Positions 1-8,474 of a stretch of 64,000 nt of DNA are shown here, piece after piece. Source of the DNA: an uncultured Clostridia bacterium (GTDB lineage Bacteria > Bacillota > Clostridia > Oscillospirales > Ruminococcaceae). The notes under the pieces were generated by a model. That model saw only the letters and a list, made by a program, of their open reading frames with translations, ran no database searches and had not been told where the DNA came from. Location of the stretch: contig CAMCOD010000003.1 of assembly GCA_945876435.1 (NCBI GenBank), positions 45,881-109,880 on the forward strand, given 5' to 3'. Position numbers and translations under genes: made by a program. How positions within the stretch are numbered: the first letter of the stretch is position 1; the number at the start of each line of letters is the position of its first letter.

Positions 1-599
1 TCGCTGTAAATTTTCAATTCCTGCTCCAAAACGCTTCCGCTGTCATGGCCGTTCAAATTAAAGTAGCTGTGGTTGGTCAGATTCACCACAGTATCTTCAT
101 CGGACAGCGCGCAGTACTCCATAAGCAGCTGATTTTCTTCATCCAGCGAGTAGGCCACCGAACAAAGCAGATTGCCGGGATAACCTTCCTCTCCATCCGG
201 ACTCAGGCGGGAAAATACCACTCGTTCCCCCTGAACAGAGTGATTCCAAAGCTTTTTGTCAAAACCCTCTTTGCCGCCGTGCAGGTGGTTCTCCCCATTA
301 TTCTTGCACAGCTGGTAGTGCTTTTCGTTCAGTATAAATTCTCCTTTGCCGATCCGATTGGCGTGCCGGCCGGGAGTCGCCCCCAGAGAAGCGGTCTGGC
401 GCTCCTGATCCGCCGCCGTTTCACAGCCTAATACCACATCTACCAGCTTTCCTTCCCGGTCAGGAACCTTCAAGGCAGTTACCGCCGCACCGTAGTTGGT
501 TAAGGATACGCTGGCTCCCGCTTGGTTGGTAATGGTATATAAAACTGCCTCCCTGCCATCGGAAAGCTTTCCAAAGGGCCGCATTGTAATCTTCATCAT
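1..599 (-). CDS. galM: Aldose 1-epimerase (mutarotase), C-terminus outside window
   Basis: Interconverts alpha and beta anomers of aldoses such as galactose and glucose in the cytoplasm. About 199 N-terminal residues are visible, read from ATG at 599 (a second in-frame ATG follows at once) behind AAGGAGG at 604-610. Family motifs are clear: LTNYGA near the N-terminus, GATPGRHANRIG around residues 73-84, LHGG, GEEGYPGNL, and TNHSYFNLNGH, which carries the catalytic-acid histidine. The gene runs off the left edge, so the catalytic glutamate region cannot be checked. It is read in the same direction as the FemAB gene, about 100 bp downstream of it. Confidence 0.93.
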   Translation of the reverse strand, partial: MMKITMRPFGKLSDGREAVLYTITNQAGASVSLTNYGAAVTALKVPDREGKLVDVVLGCETAADQERQTASLGATPGRHANRIGKGEFILNEKHYQLCKNNGENHLHGGKEGFDKKLWNHSVQGERVVFSRLSPDGEEGYPGNLLCSVAYSLDEENQLLMEYCALSDEDTVVNLTNHSYFNLNGHDSGSVLEQELKIYS

Positions 600-700
600 A
601 ACGCCTCCTTGTGAAGTAAATTGAACCGTTTGTTACTGCCCTCATTATAAAGCAAAAGAAAGCAAAAGAAAAGCGTTCCATCCAATGGAACGCTTTCAGC

Positions 701-1828
701 TTAATTTTTTTCTTTGGCGGCAGCCCGTTCAAGGTCAGCCTGCTCTTTGAGACGGCGCTGTTCGGCTTCGATTTTCTGCTCCTTCGCCTTAGTGGTCTTC
801 CCCCGGAGGCGCTGAATCTGGGGAACAACTTTCGTAAAGCCGGTATAGAAGAAACGATTATAAACCCGGTCAAACTCGCCGATAAATTCGGTGGCTCCTT
901 CCTGACGGCAGAAGCCTTCTTTAAATTTAAAGAGGCCGTTGGTCTTTTCCAGAATGAATACTCCACCGAAATCATAAATTTCAGAGCCGTTTTCCAGACC
1001 CCAGCGGATCATCTCCGCCTGCATGGCGTAATTGGGCATGAGATTGCGCTTCTCGTTGGAACTTGCGCCGTAAATATACCAGGTTTTCTTGCCGTAATGG
1101 ATGCAGATGGCACCGGAAAGGCCTTCTCCCTCATGTTCGGCAATGTAAATCCGAATCTGCTCCGGTTTGTAGGCGTGGAGCATACGTTGGAAATATTCAT
1201 AAGGACGATAGCCGATCTTATCCCGCACCGCGGTGATCTTATACAGCTCGTAGAAAGTCTTTAAATCCTCTTCATCGTGGCTCCAGCGGACAGTGACGCC
1301 TTTCCGCGCAGCCAGACGGATGTTGTAGCGAGTTTTTTCGCTGAAATGTGTCATCAATTCATCAAAGGTATAGCCGCCGATGTTGAGAATCATGTTGTAG
1401 CGCGGCTGGATCAGGTCAAATTTGTCGCACTGCTCATTGCGGACAAGGTAGCCCAGCTTGGCGTAGGCTTCCTCCAGTTCTTTGTTTCGGGGCAGTTCCG
1501 GGTCCATGCGGAAAAGGAAGGCATGATGCTTCTTCGCCACCTGATCCACACTTTCCATCAGCTCCTGCACCAGAGCCGTATCCGAAAAATCACAGATAGG
1601 GCCGCGGGGAGCGTAGATCATGGAGGCTTTTCCAAAGACTTTCCGGATCAGCAGAGACATGGCGGCAACGATTTTTCCTTCCCGCTCCACATAGACCTGC
1701 TCATTTTCCCACTCTGCCTTGACCTTGCTCCAGGCAAGATCCTGGGTAGCATTGGCCCAAGGGCTTTCCTCCATGTATTTTGTGTATTCCGCCACCTTGG
1801 CGGCATTGTTAAGATCAAGAATCGCCAT
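701..1828 (-). CDS. FemAB-family peptidoglycan aminoacyltransferase
   Basis: A 375-residue FemA/FemB/FemX-type enzyme with two GNAT-like folds. The family adds amino acids from aminoacyl-tRNA to the side chain of the third stem residue of lipid II, building an interpeptide bridge. Supporting stretches are the APRGP segment near residue 70, KTRYNIRLAARKG near residue 165, IHYGKKTWYIYGAS, and GSEIYDFGGV followed by LFKFKEGF, typical of the second domain. The C-terminal ~40 residues are a charged helix rich in Lys, Glu and Gln. It starts 24 bp after the MurE gene, so the two are almost certainly co-transcribed and act in the same wall pathway. Which amino acid is added cannot be read from sequence. 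Confidence 0.88.
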   Translation of the reverse strand: MAILDLNNAAKVAEYTKYMEESPWANATQDLAWSKVKAEWENEQVYVEREGKIVAAMSLLIRKVFGKASMIYAPRGPICDFSDTALVQELMESVDQVAKKHHAFLFRMDPELPRNKELEEAYAKLGYLVRNEQCDKFDLIQPRYNMILNIGGYTFDELMTHFSEKTRYNIRLAARKGVTVRWSHDEEDLKTFYELYKITAVRDKIGYRPYEYFQRMLHAYKPEQIRIYIAEHEGEGLSGAICIHYGKKTWYIYGASSNEKRNLMPNYAMQAEMIRWGLENGSEIYDFGGVFILEKTNGLFKFKEGFCRQEGATEFIGEFDRVYNRFFYTGFTKVVPQIQRLRGKTTKAKEQKIEAEQRRLKEQADLERAAAKEKN

Positions 1829-1852
1829 GATTGCACCTCAGTATTATTGGTA

Positions 1853-3349
1853 TTATTGAATATTTAAGCAGCGTTTCGCGATGGCAAGGTCCGATTCATA
1901 GGGTTCGAAACCGCCCCGAACTTTCTGGTAAACTTCCTCACCCTTCGCCGCCAGAATGATCACATCGCCTTTTTTCGCTTGCAGAATGGACTTCTCCACT
2001 GCCGTTTTTCGATCCTCGATGATCTCGTAGGGCGTATGATAGGGCTCCAGATAGGAGGCAATTTCCCGGCAGATTTCTCCAACATCCTCAAACTGAGGGT
2101 CCTCAGCGGTCAGATACAGGTAATCCGCGTTCTGGCCGGAAAGAGTGCCAATATCCCGGCGGCGCAGGTAGTTTTTCCCACCTGGACAACCAACCACCAC
2201 TACGATTCTTCTGCCCGGATAATCGGCTTTCAGAGACTCATAAAGCTTGGAAAAGCTGAGATAGTTGTGGGCATAGTCCACAATAACTGTGATTCCATCC
2301 TTCTCAAACAGGTTCATTCTTCCCCGAACCTGACTGACGTAGAGGCCTTTGGCAATGCTTTCATCATCCACACCCAAAGCTTTGGCCGCACAGAACGCCG
2401 CCAGCGCATTTTCCACGTTGAAACGTCCCGCCATAGAGATCGCAAAGCGTTTTTCATAACCCTGCTGCCCATGAATGGTGAAGGAGAAGCCTAATTCTTC
2501 CTTCTGAATATCACTGATCCAGTAATCGCAGCTTTCATCCGTACCGAAAAGCAGTACCTTCTGGGCGTGTTCCTTGGCCGTATTGTAGATCTCTTCAAAA
2601 TGGTCGCTGTTTTTGTTGATCACGGCCGTTTTGCAGTGCTTCATCAGCTGCAACTTGCAGCGGAGGTAATCCTCCTCATTCTCATGCTCCATAGGACCAA
2701 TATGGTCCACACCGATGTTTAAAAACAGACCTACATCAAAGTCCATACCATATACCCGCTCCATTTTATAGGCTTGGGAAGAAACCTCCATGGTCAGGTA
2801 AGGGATGCCGCTGTCCCGGCATTGGCTGAAGTATTTTTGCAGATCCGGGGACTCCGGCGTGGTCAGGTGGGCATCATGATCCTCCACACCGGTGTAAACC
2901 TCCACGGTGGAAAGGACGCCGCTGCGTTTGCCGCAGAACTGATCCAGAATATTTTTCACAAAGTAAGTCGTCGTTGTCTTTCCCTTGGTACCGGTAAGGC
3001 CGACCACTTTCATGTCCTGGTAGGCCTGTCCGTAAAACAGGATGGACACCAGAGACATGGCTTTGCGGATATCCGTCACCTGGATGTAAGGCGCATCCAC
3101 CTCTTCAAAACGATTCTGGGACAAGTAGGCGCCAGCGCCTTTTGTGAGAGCATCGCGCAGATACTGCTCTTTAAAGGTCGCACCCTTGCAAATAAAGAAT
3201 GTATTGTCCCGCACATCGGCGGAATTATAGGAAAGATAGGTAAATTCGTGGTCATACAGTTCCCTTGGACAGCAAAAATCGGCCAGCAGACCTTCTTTTT
3301 CCAAGACATCCACCATGCAGTGGATGGAAATTTTATTTTTTGGGTTCAT
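1853..3349 (-). CDS. murE: MurE-like UDP-MurNAc-tripeptide synthetase, lysine-type signature
   Basis: A 498-residue Mur ligase that adds the third amino acid to UDP-MurNAc-L-Ala-D-Glu with ATP hydrolysis. The P-loop GTKGKTTT lies at residues 120-127, the presumed carbamylated lysine is K232, and the ATP-domain signature VDYAHN is at 358-362. At the substrate-specificity site, where meso-DAP enzymes carry DNPR, this protein has EDPQ (416-419), preceded by GCPGGKN-x-RR. That resembles the lysine-adding MurE of streptococci and lactobacilli (LTADDPN). It could be an L-Lys ligase or a second, specialised MurE beside a DAP-type copy elsewhere. Operon with the FemAB gene downstream. Confidence 0.88.
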   Translation of the reverse strand: MNPKNKISIHCMVDVLEKEGLLADFCCPRELYDHEFTYLSYNSADVRDNTFFICKGATFKEQYLRDALTKGAGAYLSQNRFEEVDAPYIQVTDIRKAMSLVSILFYGQAYQDMKVVGLTGTKGKTTTTYFVKNILDQFCGKRSGVLSTVEVYTGVEDHDAHLTTPESPDLQKYFSQCRDSGIPYLTMEVSSQAYKMERVYGMDFDVGLFLNIGVDHIGPMEHENEEDYLRCKLQLMKHCKTAVINKNSDHFEEIYNTAKEHAQKVLLFGTDESCDYWISDIQKEELGFSFTIHGQQGYEKRFAISMAGRFNVENALAAFCAAKALGVDDESIAKGLYVSQVRGRMNLFEKDGITVIVDYAHNYLSFSKLYESLKADYPGRRIVVVVGCPGGKNYLRRRDIGTLSGQNADYLYLTAEDPQFEDVGEICREIASYLEPYHTPYEIIEDRKTAVEKSILQAKKGDVIILAAKGEEVYQKVRGGFEPYESDLAIAKRCLNIQ

Positions 3350-3441
3350 CTATTTTGTGCCGCCTTTCTTAAAACGGAAGACTCCGGCATTTTTCCGAAT
3401 ATTTGATTTCTTTTTGTATCTCACCGGATACAGCATAATAC

Positions 3442-3450
3442 ATTATAACA
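3442..3450 (-). promoter_or_regulatory. Extended -10 promoter for murE-femAB
   Basis: On the minus strand TGTTATAAT forms an extended -10 element (TATAAT at 3447-3442). No good -35 lies 16-18 nt upstream. The inferred leader to the murE ATG is about 85 nt. The rest of the 217-bp gap 3350-3566 holds only the spoVFB terminator. Confidence 0.5.
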
Positions 3451-3534
3451 CGATACGGTCACTTTTTCACCCGAAATGCCTGAATTTTCTCAAAGAAAAG
3501 CCTGATCCTGCCTGTTTTTCTGGGAAATGTACAG

Positions 3535-3562
3535 AAAGAGGAGCTTTTCAAGGCTCCTCTTT
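3535..3562 (-). terminator. Hairpin downstream of spoVFB
   Basis: A perfect 10-bp stem (AAAGAGGAGC / GCTCCTCTTT) with an 8-nt loop begins 5 nt after the spoVFB stop. The run of U after the stem is short (UUU), so termination may be partial. Confidence 0.55.
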
Positions 3563-3566
3563 GGGT

Positions 3567-4142
3567 TTATAACAGAATCGGCTGCAGCTGTATTCCCTCC
3601 AAAGCCGCTTCTGCCGCCGGGATCAGCAAATCAAAGTCTGCCACCACGGAACGAGGCTTTCCGGCAGGATCATCCTGCTTCATGGGTACAAAGAAAATAT
3701 TCCTCTGATTCATCAGCTGGCCAATATTCCGGGCAGCGGCAGCAAGAGCGTCATTGGTGCTGACTGCCAGCAATACCGGTCGATTGTTGCGGATATGGGA
3801 CTTGACAGCCATGGTCACCGGCGTATCATTAATACCGTTGGCAACTTTTGCCAGAGTGTTGCTGGTGCAGGGAGCAACCATCAGAATATCCAGCAGTTTT
3901 TTCGGACCAATGGGTTCGGCCTGCGGGATCGTATGTATCACTTCTCGCCCGCTCAGATCCTCCATGGTTTGAATGGTGGATTGAGCTGTTCCGAATCGGG
4001 TGTCCATGGTGTAGGCGTTCTCACTGAGAATCGGAAAAATGTCCCATTTTCCCTGTTCCGATAAACGACGCAGCTGCTCCAATGCCTTGGCAAAGGTGCA
4101 GAAGGAACCGGTCATAGCAAAACCAATGCGTACATTATTCAT
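3567..4142 (-). CDS. spoVFB: Dipicolinate synthase subunit B
   Basis: A 191-residue flavoprotein-like (Rossmann) subunit of dipicolinate synthase, which makes the spore-core chelator dipicolinic acid in the mother cell. Recognised by the N-terminal GFAMTGSFCTF, the SENAYTMDTRFG segment, DILMVAPCTSNTLAKVANG and PVLLAVSTNDAL. The start overlaps the spoVFA stop by 4 nt (ATGA), so the two are translationally coupled. A hairpin follows the gene. Many clostridia lack spoVF and use an EtfA-dependent route instead, so the pair is a useful lineage marker. Confidence 0.95.
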   Translation of the reverse strand: MNNVRIGFAMTGSFCTFAKALEQLRRLSEQGKWDIFPILSENAYTMDTRFGTAQSTIQTMEDLSGREVIHTIPQAEPIGPKKLLDILMVAPCTSNTLAKVANGINDTPVTMAVKSHIRNNRPVLLAVSTNDALAAAARNIGQLMNQRNIFFVPMKQDDPAGKPRSVVADFDLLIPAAEAALEGIQLQPILL

Positions 4143-5014
4143 TTTTCTTCCCTCCGATACAGTTGATCAACGGTTTTTGCGATCAGGATCCCTGCGGATT
4201 TTGGGCTGTGTTTTCCCGGCAGTCCGGAGGCCAGGATCCCCTTTCGCCCAAGAGTCTGGGCCGCCTCAAGGTCAATGCCGTAAGGCTTGGAGGCGAGTTC
4301 AATCAGCAGCACATCTGGAGCGGTCTGCCGGATCTCCTCCAGCCCCAGAATCCGATTGGGAACCGTGTTGAAAATAACCTGCTGATAGCCCAGAATCGAG
4401 GGCAGGCAGCCAAAGTCCACTGCCCGAACTCCCTCAGCCTGAGCCCAGCTTCGCTGCTCCGGGCTGCGCGCCGCCGCTGTTACTCTGGCTCCGAATCCTG
4501 TTAGGCGTGATGCCAAGGCTCGGCCGATCCTTCCATACCCACAGATCAGGCCGCGGCTCTGCCACAGGCTGACCGGCAGCTCACGCATAGCGATCTCCAG
4601 CGCCGCTTCCGCCGTCAGAACTGCATTGGCCACGGTCAAATCTTCTTCCCGGAAAAAATCGGACAGTTTTAAGCCCAAATTCTCCGCCTGTTTCCTCTCT
4701 TCCATTGTCAGATTTCCACCGAAGACGGCGCATGTGGGAGAAAGGGCTTTCAGGCAGGTGGATAAGGAAAGCTCCCCCTCATACAAGGGGGTGTTTAAGT
4801 TTTCTCCACGGCTCATTCCCAGCGGAAAAAGCGCCAGATCAGCGCGGTTCAGAACCTCCGGGCTGTTTGTCACCTGGATCCCTTCTTCAAAGGGCAGATT
4901 CTGCCCAAAACCAACTGCGGCAACAGCATAACCCCGGCGCTGTAATTCGTTGGCCGCATACACCTGCCGCAGGTCTCCGCCGACTACGACAGCAGGTATC
5001 CCTTTTGTTTCCAT
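4139..5014 (-). CDS. spoVFA: Dipicolinate synthase subunit A
   Basis: A 291-residue dehydrogenase-like subunit that, with SpoVFB, converts the diaminopimelate-pathway intermediate into dipicolinate in the mother cell during late sporulation. An NAD(P)-binding motif GYGRIG lies at residues 159-164. The N-terminal VVGGDLRQVYAANEL and the central PLGMSRGENLNTPLY are typical of DpaA. The start ATG at 5014 follows GGAGGAGATCCA. The only promoter-like sequence in the short upstream gap resembles a sigma-K -10 element (5044-5052). Confidence 0.95.
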   Translation of the reverse strand: METKGIPAVVVGGDLRQVYAANELQRRGYAVAAVGFGQNLPFEEGIQVTNSPEVLNRADLALFPLGMSRGENLNTPLYEGELSLSTCLKALSPTCAVFGGNLTMEERKQAENLGLKLSDFFREEDLTVANAVLTAEAALEIAMRELPVSLWQSRGLICGYGRIGRALASRLTGFGARVTAAARSPEQRSWAQAEGVRAVDFGCLPSILGYQQVIFNTVPNRILGLEEIRQTAPDVLLIELASKPYGIDLEAAQTLGRKGILASGLPGKHSPKSAGILIAKTVDQLYRREEK

Positions 5015-5043
5015 TGGATCTCCTCCCCTTGTTTTCTCGCTTC

Positions 5044-5052
5044 TATCCTATG
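5044..5052 (-). promoter_or_regulatory. Possible sigma-K -10 element before spoVFA
   Basis: The minus strand reads CATAGGATA, matching the sigma-K -10 consensus CATAnnnTA, about 30 nt upstream of the spoVFA ATG. The expected AC of the -35 is not at 16-17 nt, so this is a half-match. The mother-cell role of spoVFA makes it plausible. Confidence 0.35.
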
Positions 5053-5088
5053 CGAAAATCAGGAAATCCTTGCCTGTACCCTTAAAAC

Positions 5089-5364
5089 TTAAGGCTGCAT
5101 CTCTCCCATCGCTTTCTGCTCCTCATAAGCCTGCAAAACAGCTTCCTCCAAATGATCCCGTGCCTCCTTGGTAATAGGATGGATAATATCCCGAAACATA
5201 CCATTCTCGTCCTTTCGGCTGGGCATGGCCACAAAAAGCCGCTGGGGGCCTTGAATGACTTTGATATCGTGGATCGCCAGCTCCTGTTCCAAAGTCACCG
5301 AAACCAGAGCCTTTAAACGGGTTTCGTCATACAGTTTCCGAATACGAATGTTGGTGATTTCCAT
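5089..5364 (-). CDS. spoVG: SpoVG family RNA/DNA-binding regulator
   Basis: A 91-residue SpoVG protein, a small nucleic-acid-binding regulator linked to sporulation septation and, in other Firmicutes, to global post-transcriptional control. The sequence from MEITNIRIRKL through GPQRLFVAMPSRKDENG and DIIHPIT is almost consensus. I chose the ATG at 5364 because AAGGAG lies 7 nt upstream; a longer frame reaching 5520 has no ribosome binding site and no homology. A small hairpin (CCTTAA/TTAAGG) follows the stop, with no U-tract. Divergent from murC. Confidence 0.95.
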   Translation of the reverse strand: MEITNIRIRKLYDETRLKALVSVTLEQELAIHDIKVIQGPQRLFVAMPSRKDENGMFRDIIHPITKEARDHLEEAVLQAYEEQKAMGEMQP

Positions 5365-5482
5365 ACTGTCTCTCCTTTTGGATGAAATGTCCCTGTTAGT
5401 CTTTGTGTTTCCTACCAAAGATATGCGCAAATAGGATAAAAAAATAAGGCGCAGTGATAATTTTTCCCGCAGACTGTTTATT

Positions 5483-5510
5483 TTCAGACGATTTTGCAAT
5501 ATACTATAAA
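5483..5510 (+). promoter_or_regulatory. Candidate murC promoter
   Basis: TTCAGA, a 16-nt spacer and TATAAA. The predicted start (~5517) lies directly before the hairpin at 5522-5555, so this promoter would produce an RNA beginning with that hairpin. Confidence 0.35.
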
Positions 5511-5521
5511 AAGACAACATG

Positions 5522-5560
5522 GAGCAGTCTGCCCTTCCGCAGGGGCAGGCAGCTCTTTTG
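5522..5560 (+). terminator. Terminator-like hairpin in the murC leader
   Basis: The stem GAGC-a-GTCTGCCC pairs with GGGCAGGC-a-GCTC (5522-5534 and 5543-5555) around an 8-nt loop and is followed by UUUUG. No plus-strand gene lies upstream to be terminated, so it is either an attenuator for murC or a barrier against antisense reads through spoVG. Confidence 0.5.
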
Positions 5561-5615
5561 TATAAATTTTTTGAATTTTTCTACAAAACCAATGCGGAGA
5601 AACGGCGGTATTAGC

Positions 5616-6986
5616 ATGACAAACAACTGTGAACTGTTAAAAGATAAAAAACACATCCACTTTATCGGCATCGGCGGCAGCGGTATGTTCCCTCTGGTGC
5701 AGATCCTGCACAAAATGGGCTACACCATCACCGGTTCCGACAACAATCCCGGCGACACCATCGACTTCGAGCGTAATGTTCTGGGCATTCCTGTTGTCAT
5801 GGGACAAAAAGCGGAAAACATTGAGGGCGCAGACCTGATCGTTCACACCGCCGCCATTATGGCGGATAATCCGGAGCTGATCGCGGCGAAGGCCAGCGGC
5901 ATACCCACCATTGAGCGCAGTATTTTGCTGGGTGAGGTGACCCGCTGGTTTGATAACTGCGTCTGCATCAGCGGCACCCATGGCAAAACCACCACCACTG
6001 CCATGCTGACTCAGATCCTTCTGGAAAGCGGCATGGATCCCTCCGCTGTTATCGGCGGAAAGCTGGAAGCCATCGGCGGCAGCGGCCGTTTGGGCAGCAG
6101 CGAGGCCATGGTCTGTGAAGCCTGTGAGTTTGTGGATACCTTCCTGAAGCTGTATCCGGACGTAGCGGTGATCCTGAACATTGACGCTGACCACCTGGAT
6201 TACTTTAAAACTCTGGACAATATCATCGCCTCCTTCCGAAAATTTGCCGCGAAAGCGACAAAATGCGTTATCGCCAACGGAGATGACAAAAATGTTCGCA
6301 AAGCTCTTGACGATCTTGCGCTTCCGAAGCTGATCACCTACGGCTCGGCGGAAAGCAACGACTATTACCCGCTGAATATTCAGCATCACGAGGGCGGACG
6401 CTGCAGCTACGATCTGATGCATCACGGCCAGTTGATCGATCATGTACAGCTTTCCATTCCCGGCAGCCACAATGTGCTCAATTCCATCGCCGCCATTGTC
6501 GCCGCCATCGAGATCGGCGCGGAAACAGGCAAAGCAATCGCCGCGGCGGATTCCTTCCGGGGGGCCCACAGACGCTTTGAAATTCTGGGCAGGGTAAACG
6601 GCATCACCATCGCTGACGACTATGCCCATCATCCGGCGGAGATCGAAGCCACCCTTCTGGCAGCAAAAGAAATGAACTTCCGCCAGATCTGGGCCGTACA
6701 CCAGCCCTTCACCTATTCCCGCACAGCCATGCTGCTGGATGATTTTGCCCGCGTGCTGTCTATCGCGGACCATGTAGTCCTGTCGGAGATCATGGGCAGC
6801 CGAGAAAAAAACACCTACGACATCTACGCTAGGGATCTGGCGGAAAAAATCAACGGCTGCGTTTGGTTCTCCACCTTTGAGGAAATGGCTTCCTATGTGA
6901 TGGCCAACGCCAAAGCCGGCGATTTGGTGCTGACAATGGGTTGCGGAGATGTATACAAATGTGCTAAAATGATGTTGGGAAAATAA
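5616..6986 (+). CDS. murC: UDP-N-acetylmuramate--L-alanine ligase
   Basis: A 456-residue Mur ligase that adds the first stem-peptide residue, L-alanine, to UDP-MurNAc in the cytoplasm. The N-terminal UDP-binding motif FIGIGGSGM is at residues 16-24, the P-loop GTHGKTTT at 120-127, and DDYAHHPAEI in the C-terminal domain. The start ATG at 5616 aligns with the family N-terminus and has GGAG about 16 nt upstream, rather far. Upstream in-frame ATGs (5592, 5454) would add non-homologous residues. ridA follows after 33 bp and is probably co-transcribed. Confidence 0.93.
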   Translation: MTNNCELLKDKKHIHFIGIGGSGMFPLVQILHKMGYTITGSDNNPGDTIDFERNVLGIPVVMGQKAENIEGADLIVHTAAIMADNPELIAAKASGIPTIERSILLGEVTRWFDNCVCISGTHGKTTTTAMLTQILLESGMDPSAVIGGKLEAIGGSGRLGSSEAMVCEACEFVDTFLKLYPDVAVILNIDADHLDYFKTLDNIIASFRKFAAKATKCVIANGDDKNVRKALDDLALPKLITYGSAESNDYYPLNIQHHEGGRCSYDLMHHGQLIDHVQLSIPGSHNVLNSIAAIVAAIEIGAETGKAIAAADSFRGAHRRFEILGRVNGITIADDYAHHPAEIEATLLAAKEMNFRQIWAVHQPFTYSRTAMLLDDFARVLSIADHVVLSEIMGSREKNTYDIYARDLAEKINGCVWFSTFEEMASYVMANAKAGDLVLTMGCGDVYKCAKMMLGK

Positions 6987-7019
6987 TTTTCCAAATTAAC
7001 ACAAAGGAACGTGAGTAAC

Positions 7020-7400
7020 ATGAAAAACATCATCGCAACCGAAAAAGCTCCAGGCGCAATCGGTCCATACTCTCAGGGCGTAAAAGCAGGCAACTATGTT
7101 TTTGTATCCGGCCAGCTTCCTATTGATCCAGCTACCGGCGCTTTTCCTGGCGACTGCATTAAATGCCAGACCAAACAGTCTCTGCTGAACATCCAGGCTA
7201 TTCTGGAAGCACAGGGCCTGTCCATGAAAAATGTGGTGAAAACAACCGTTCTGCTGAAAAACATGGACGATTTCGCCGATATGAACGGTGTTTATGCTGA
7301 ATTCTTCACCGAGGACTGCCCAGCCCGCGCCGCTTTCCAGGTTGCAAAACTGCCAAAGGACGCTCTTGTTGAAATCGAAGCAATCGCTTACGCTGAATAA
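7020..7400 (+). CDS. ridA: RidA family 2-iminobutanoate/2-iminopropanoate deaminase
   Basis: A 126-residue RidA/YjgF protein that hydrolyses reactive enamine/imine intermediates from PLP enzymes, preventing damage to other PLP enzymes. Near-consensus motifs are [43 protein letters not shown] and [21 protein letters not shown]; the arginine of PARAAF is the carboxylate-binding residue. I prefer ATG at 7020 (AAAGGA 11 nt upstream) to GTG at 7011, which sits only 2 nt from the same Shine-Dalgarno. Followed by a strong terminator. Confidence 0.96.
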   Translation: MKNIIATEKAPGAIGPYSQGVKAGNYVFVSGQLPIDPATGAFPGDCIKCQTKQSLLNIQAILEAQGLSMKNVVKTTVLLKNMDDFADMNGVYAEFFTEDCPARAAFQVAKLPKDALVEIEAIAYAE

Positions 7401-7412
7401 GAATTCCTTTTC

Positions 7413-7440
7413 AAGGCTCTCATTATGAGAGCCTTTTTTC
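7413..7440 (+). terminator. Terminator after ridA
   Basis: Near-perfect 11-bp inverted repeat AAGGCTCTCAT / ATGAGAGCCTT with a U-rich tail, 12 nt after the stop codon. Confidence 0.9.
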
Positions 7441-7582
7441 TTTTTTTGGCTATTTTTTCATTAAAATGTGGATAAAAATTCGAAAAAACAACCTTGCATT
7501 CTCGCATCTTTGTTGTTACAATAGGTCTTAAATGTGCTATGTTACCCACAGAGTGAAAGATGAAAGAATAGAGGGAAAATAC

Positions 7583-8473
7583 ATGAATATACAACTGATC
7601 GGTGTTCCCCTTTGGTACGGCTGCGACAATCCCGGCACAGAACAAGCCTATTCCCTGTTCTGCCAAGCCGGTATCGAAGAGCTGGCAGCCTCCTGCGGAC
7701 ACAAAATAACGAAAAAACATGTGGTTCTTGTGCCTGAAGACAAGGAAAAGCATTTTGACCCTTCCATGGAATACTTAACGGGAACCGTTGAGACTTGCCG
7801 TAATTTGGAGAAATCGGTTTCTTCCGCAATGGCAGCTGGGGATTTCCCCCTGATTCTGGGTGGAGATCACTCTCTGGGCATTGGCTCCATCTCCGGCATC
7901 AATCATCATATTCCAAAGGAAGATCTGACCGTGATCTGGGTGGATGCTCATACGGACATCAATACCAATGATACATCCGATTCTCATCATATCCACGGCA
8001 TGCCTTTGGCCGCCTGTCTTGAACTCGGCAGCAAAAAGCTGATCCACGGCTTTGGCCGGGAGGAACAAAAGCTGCTGCCGGAAAATCTGTTCTACATCGG
8101 CTCCCGCTCAGTGGATGACGGCGAATGGGAGATCCTGCGGGAACACAACATTCGGGCTTTTACAATGGAAGAAGTAAAGGAAAAAGGAATGGAGAGCGCG
8201 GTAAAAGAGCTGCTGTCTCTGGTAAAAACACCTTATATCCATTTAAGTTTTGACGTAGACTTTATGGACGCGGCGGAATACCATGCCACCGGCTTGCCAA
8301 TTCCCGATGGTCCATCCGTAGCGGATACTCACAAATGTCTGTCTCTGCTGCTGCAAAGCGGCAAAGTTGGCTCTATGGATTTTGTGGAGTACAGCCCCAA
8401 ACATGATCAGGATGGCAGCGGTTTAAAAATCTGTATGGAACTGCTGAAAACCTGTTTTGAAACGATTTCATAG
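7583..8473 (+). CDS. Arginase/agmatinase-family ureohydrolase
   Basis: A 296-residue binuclear-manganese ureohydrolase. Metal-ligand motifs are GGDHSLGIGS (~residue 90), DAHTDINT (~118) and SFDVDFMD (~222). The segment DINT...HIHGMPL resembles arginase (Arg to Orn plus urea) more than formimidoglutamase. The last motif reads DVDFMDAA instead of the usual DxDxxDP, and the following TGLPIPDG varies the TGTP loop, so substrate is uncertain. Start ATG at 7583 has GAGGG 7 nt upstream. The gene faces the histidine operon and shares a terminator region with hutD. The hut operon already has its own formimidoglutamate route, so this enzyme is not needed there. Confidence 0.75.
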   Translation: MNIQLIGVPLWYGCDNPGTEQAYSLFCQAGIEELAASCGHKITKKHVVLVPEDKEKHFDPSMEYLTGTVETCRNLEKSVSSAMAAGDFPLILGGDHSLGIGSISGINHHIPKEDLTVIWVDAHTDINTNDTSDSHHIHGMPLAACLELGSKKLIHGFGREEQKLLPENLFYIGSRSVDDGEWEILREHNIRAFTMEEVKEKGMESAVKELLSLVKTPYIHLSFDVDFMDAAEYHATGLPIPDGPSVADTHKCLSLLLQSGKVGSMDFVEYSPKHDQDGSGLKICMELLKTCFETIS

Positions 8474-8474
8474 C

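Noticed and set aside
5511-5615. T-box riboswitch before murC
   Set aside because: No AGGGTGGNACCGCG-like T-box sequence; the leader is too short.
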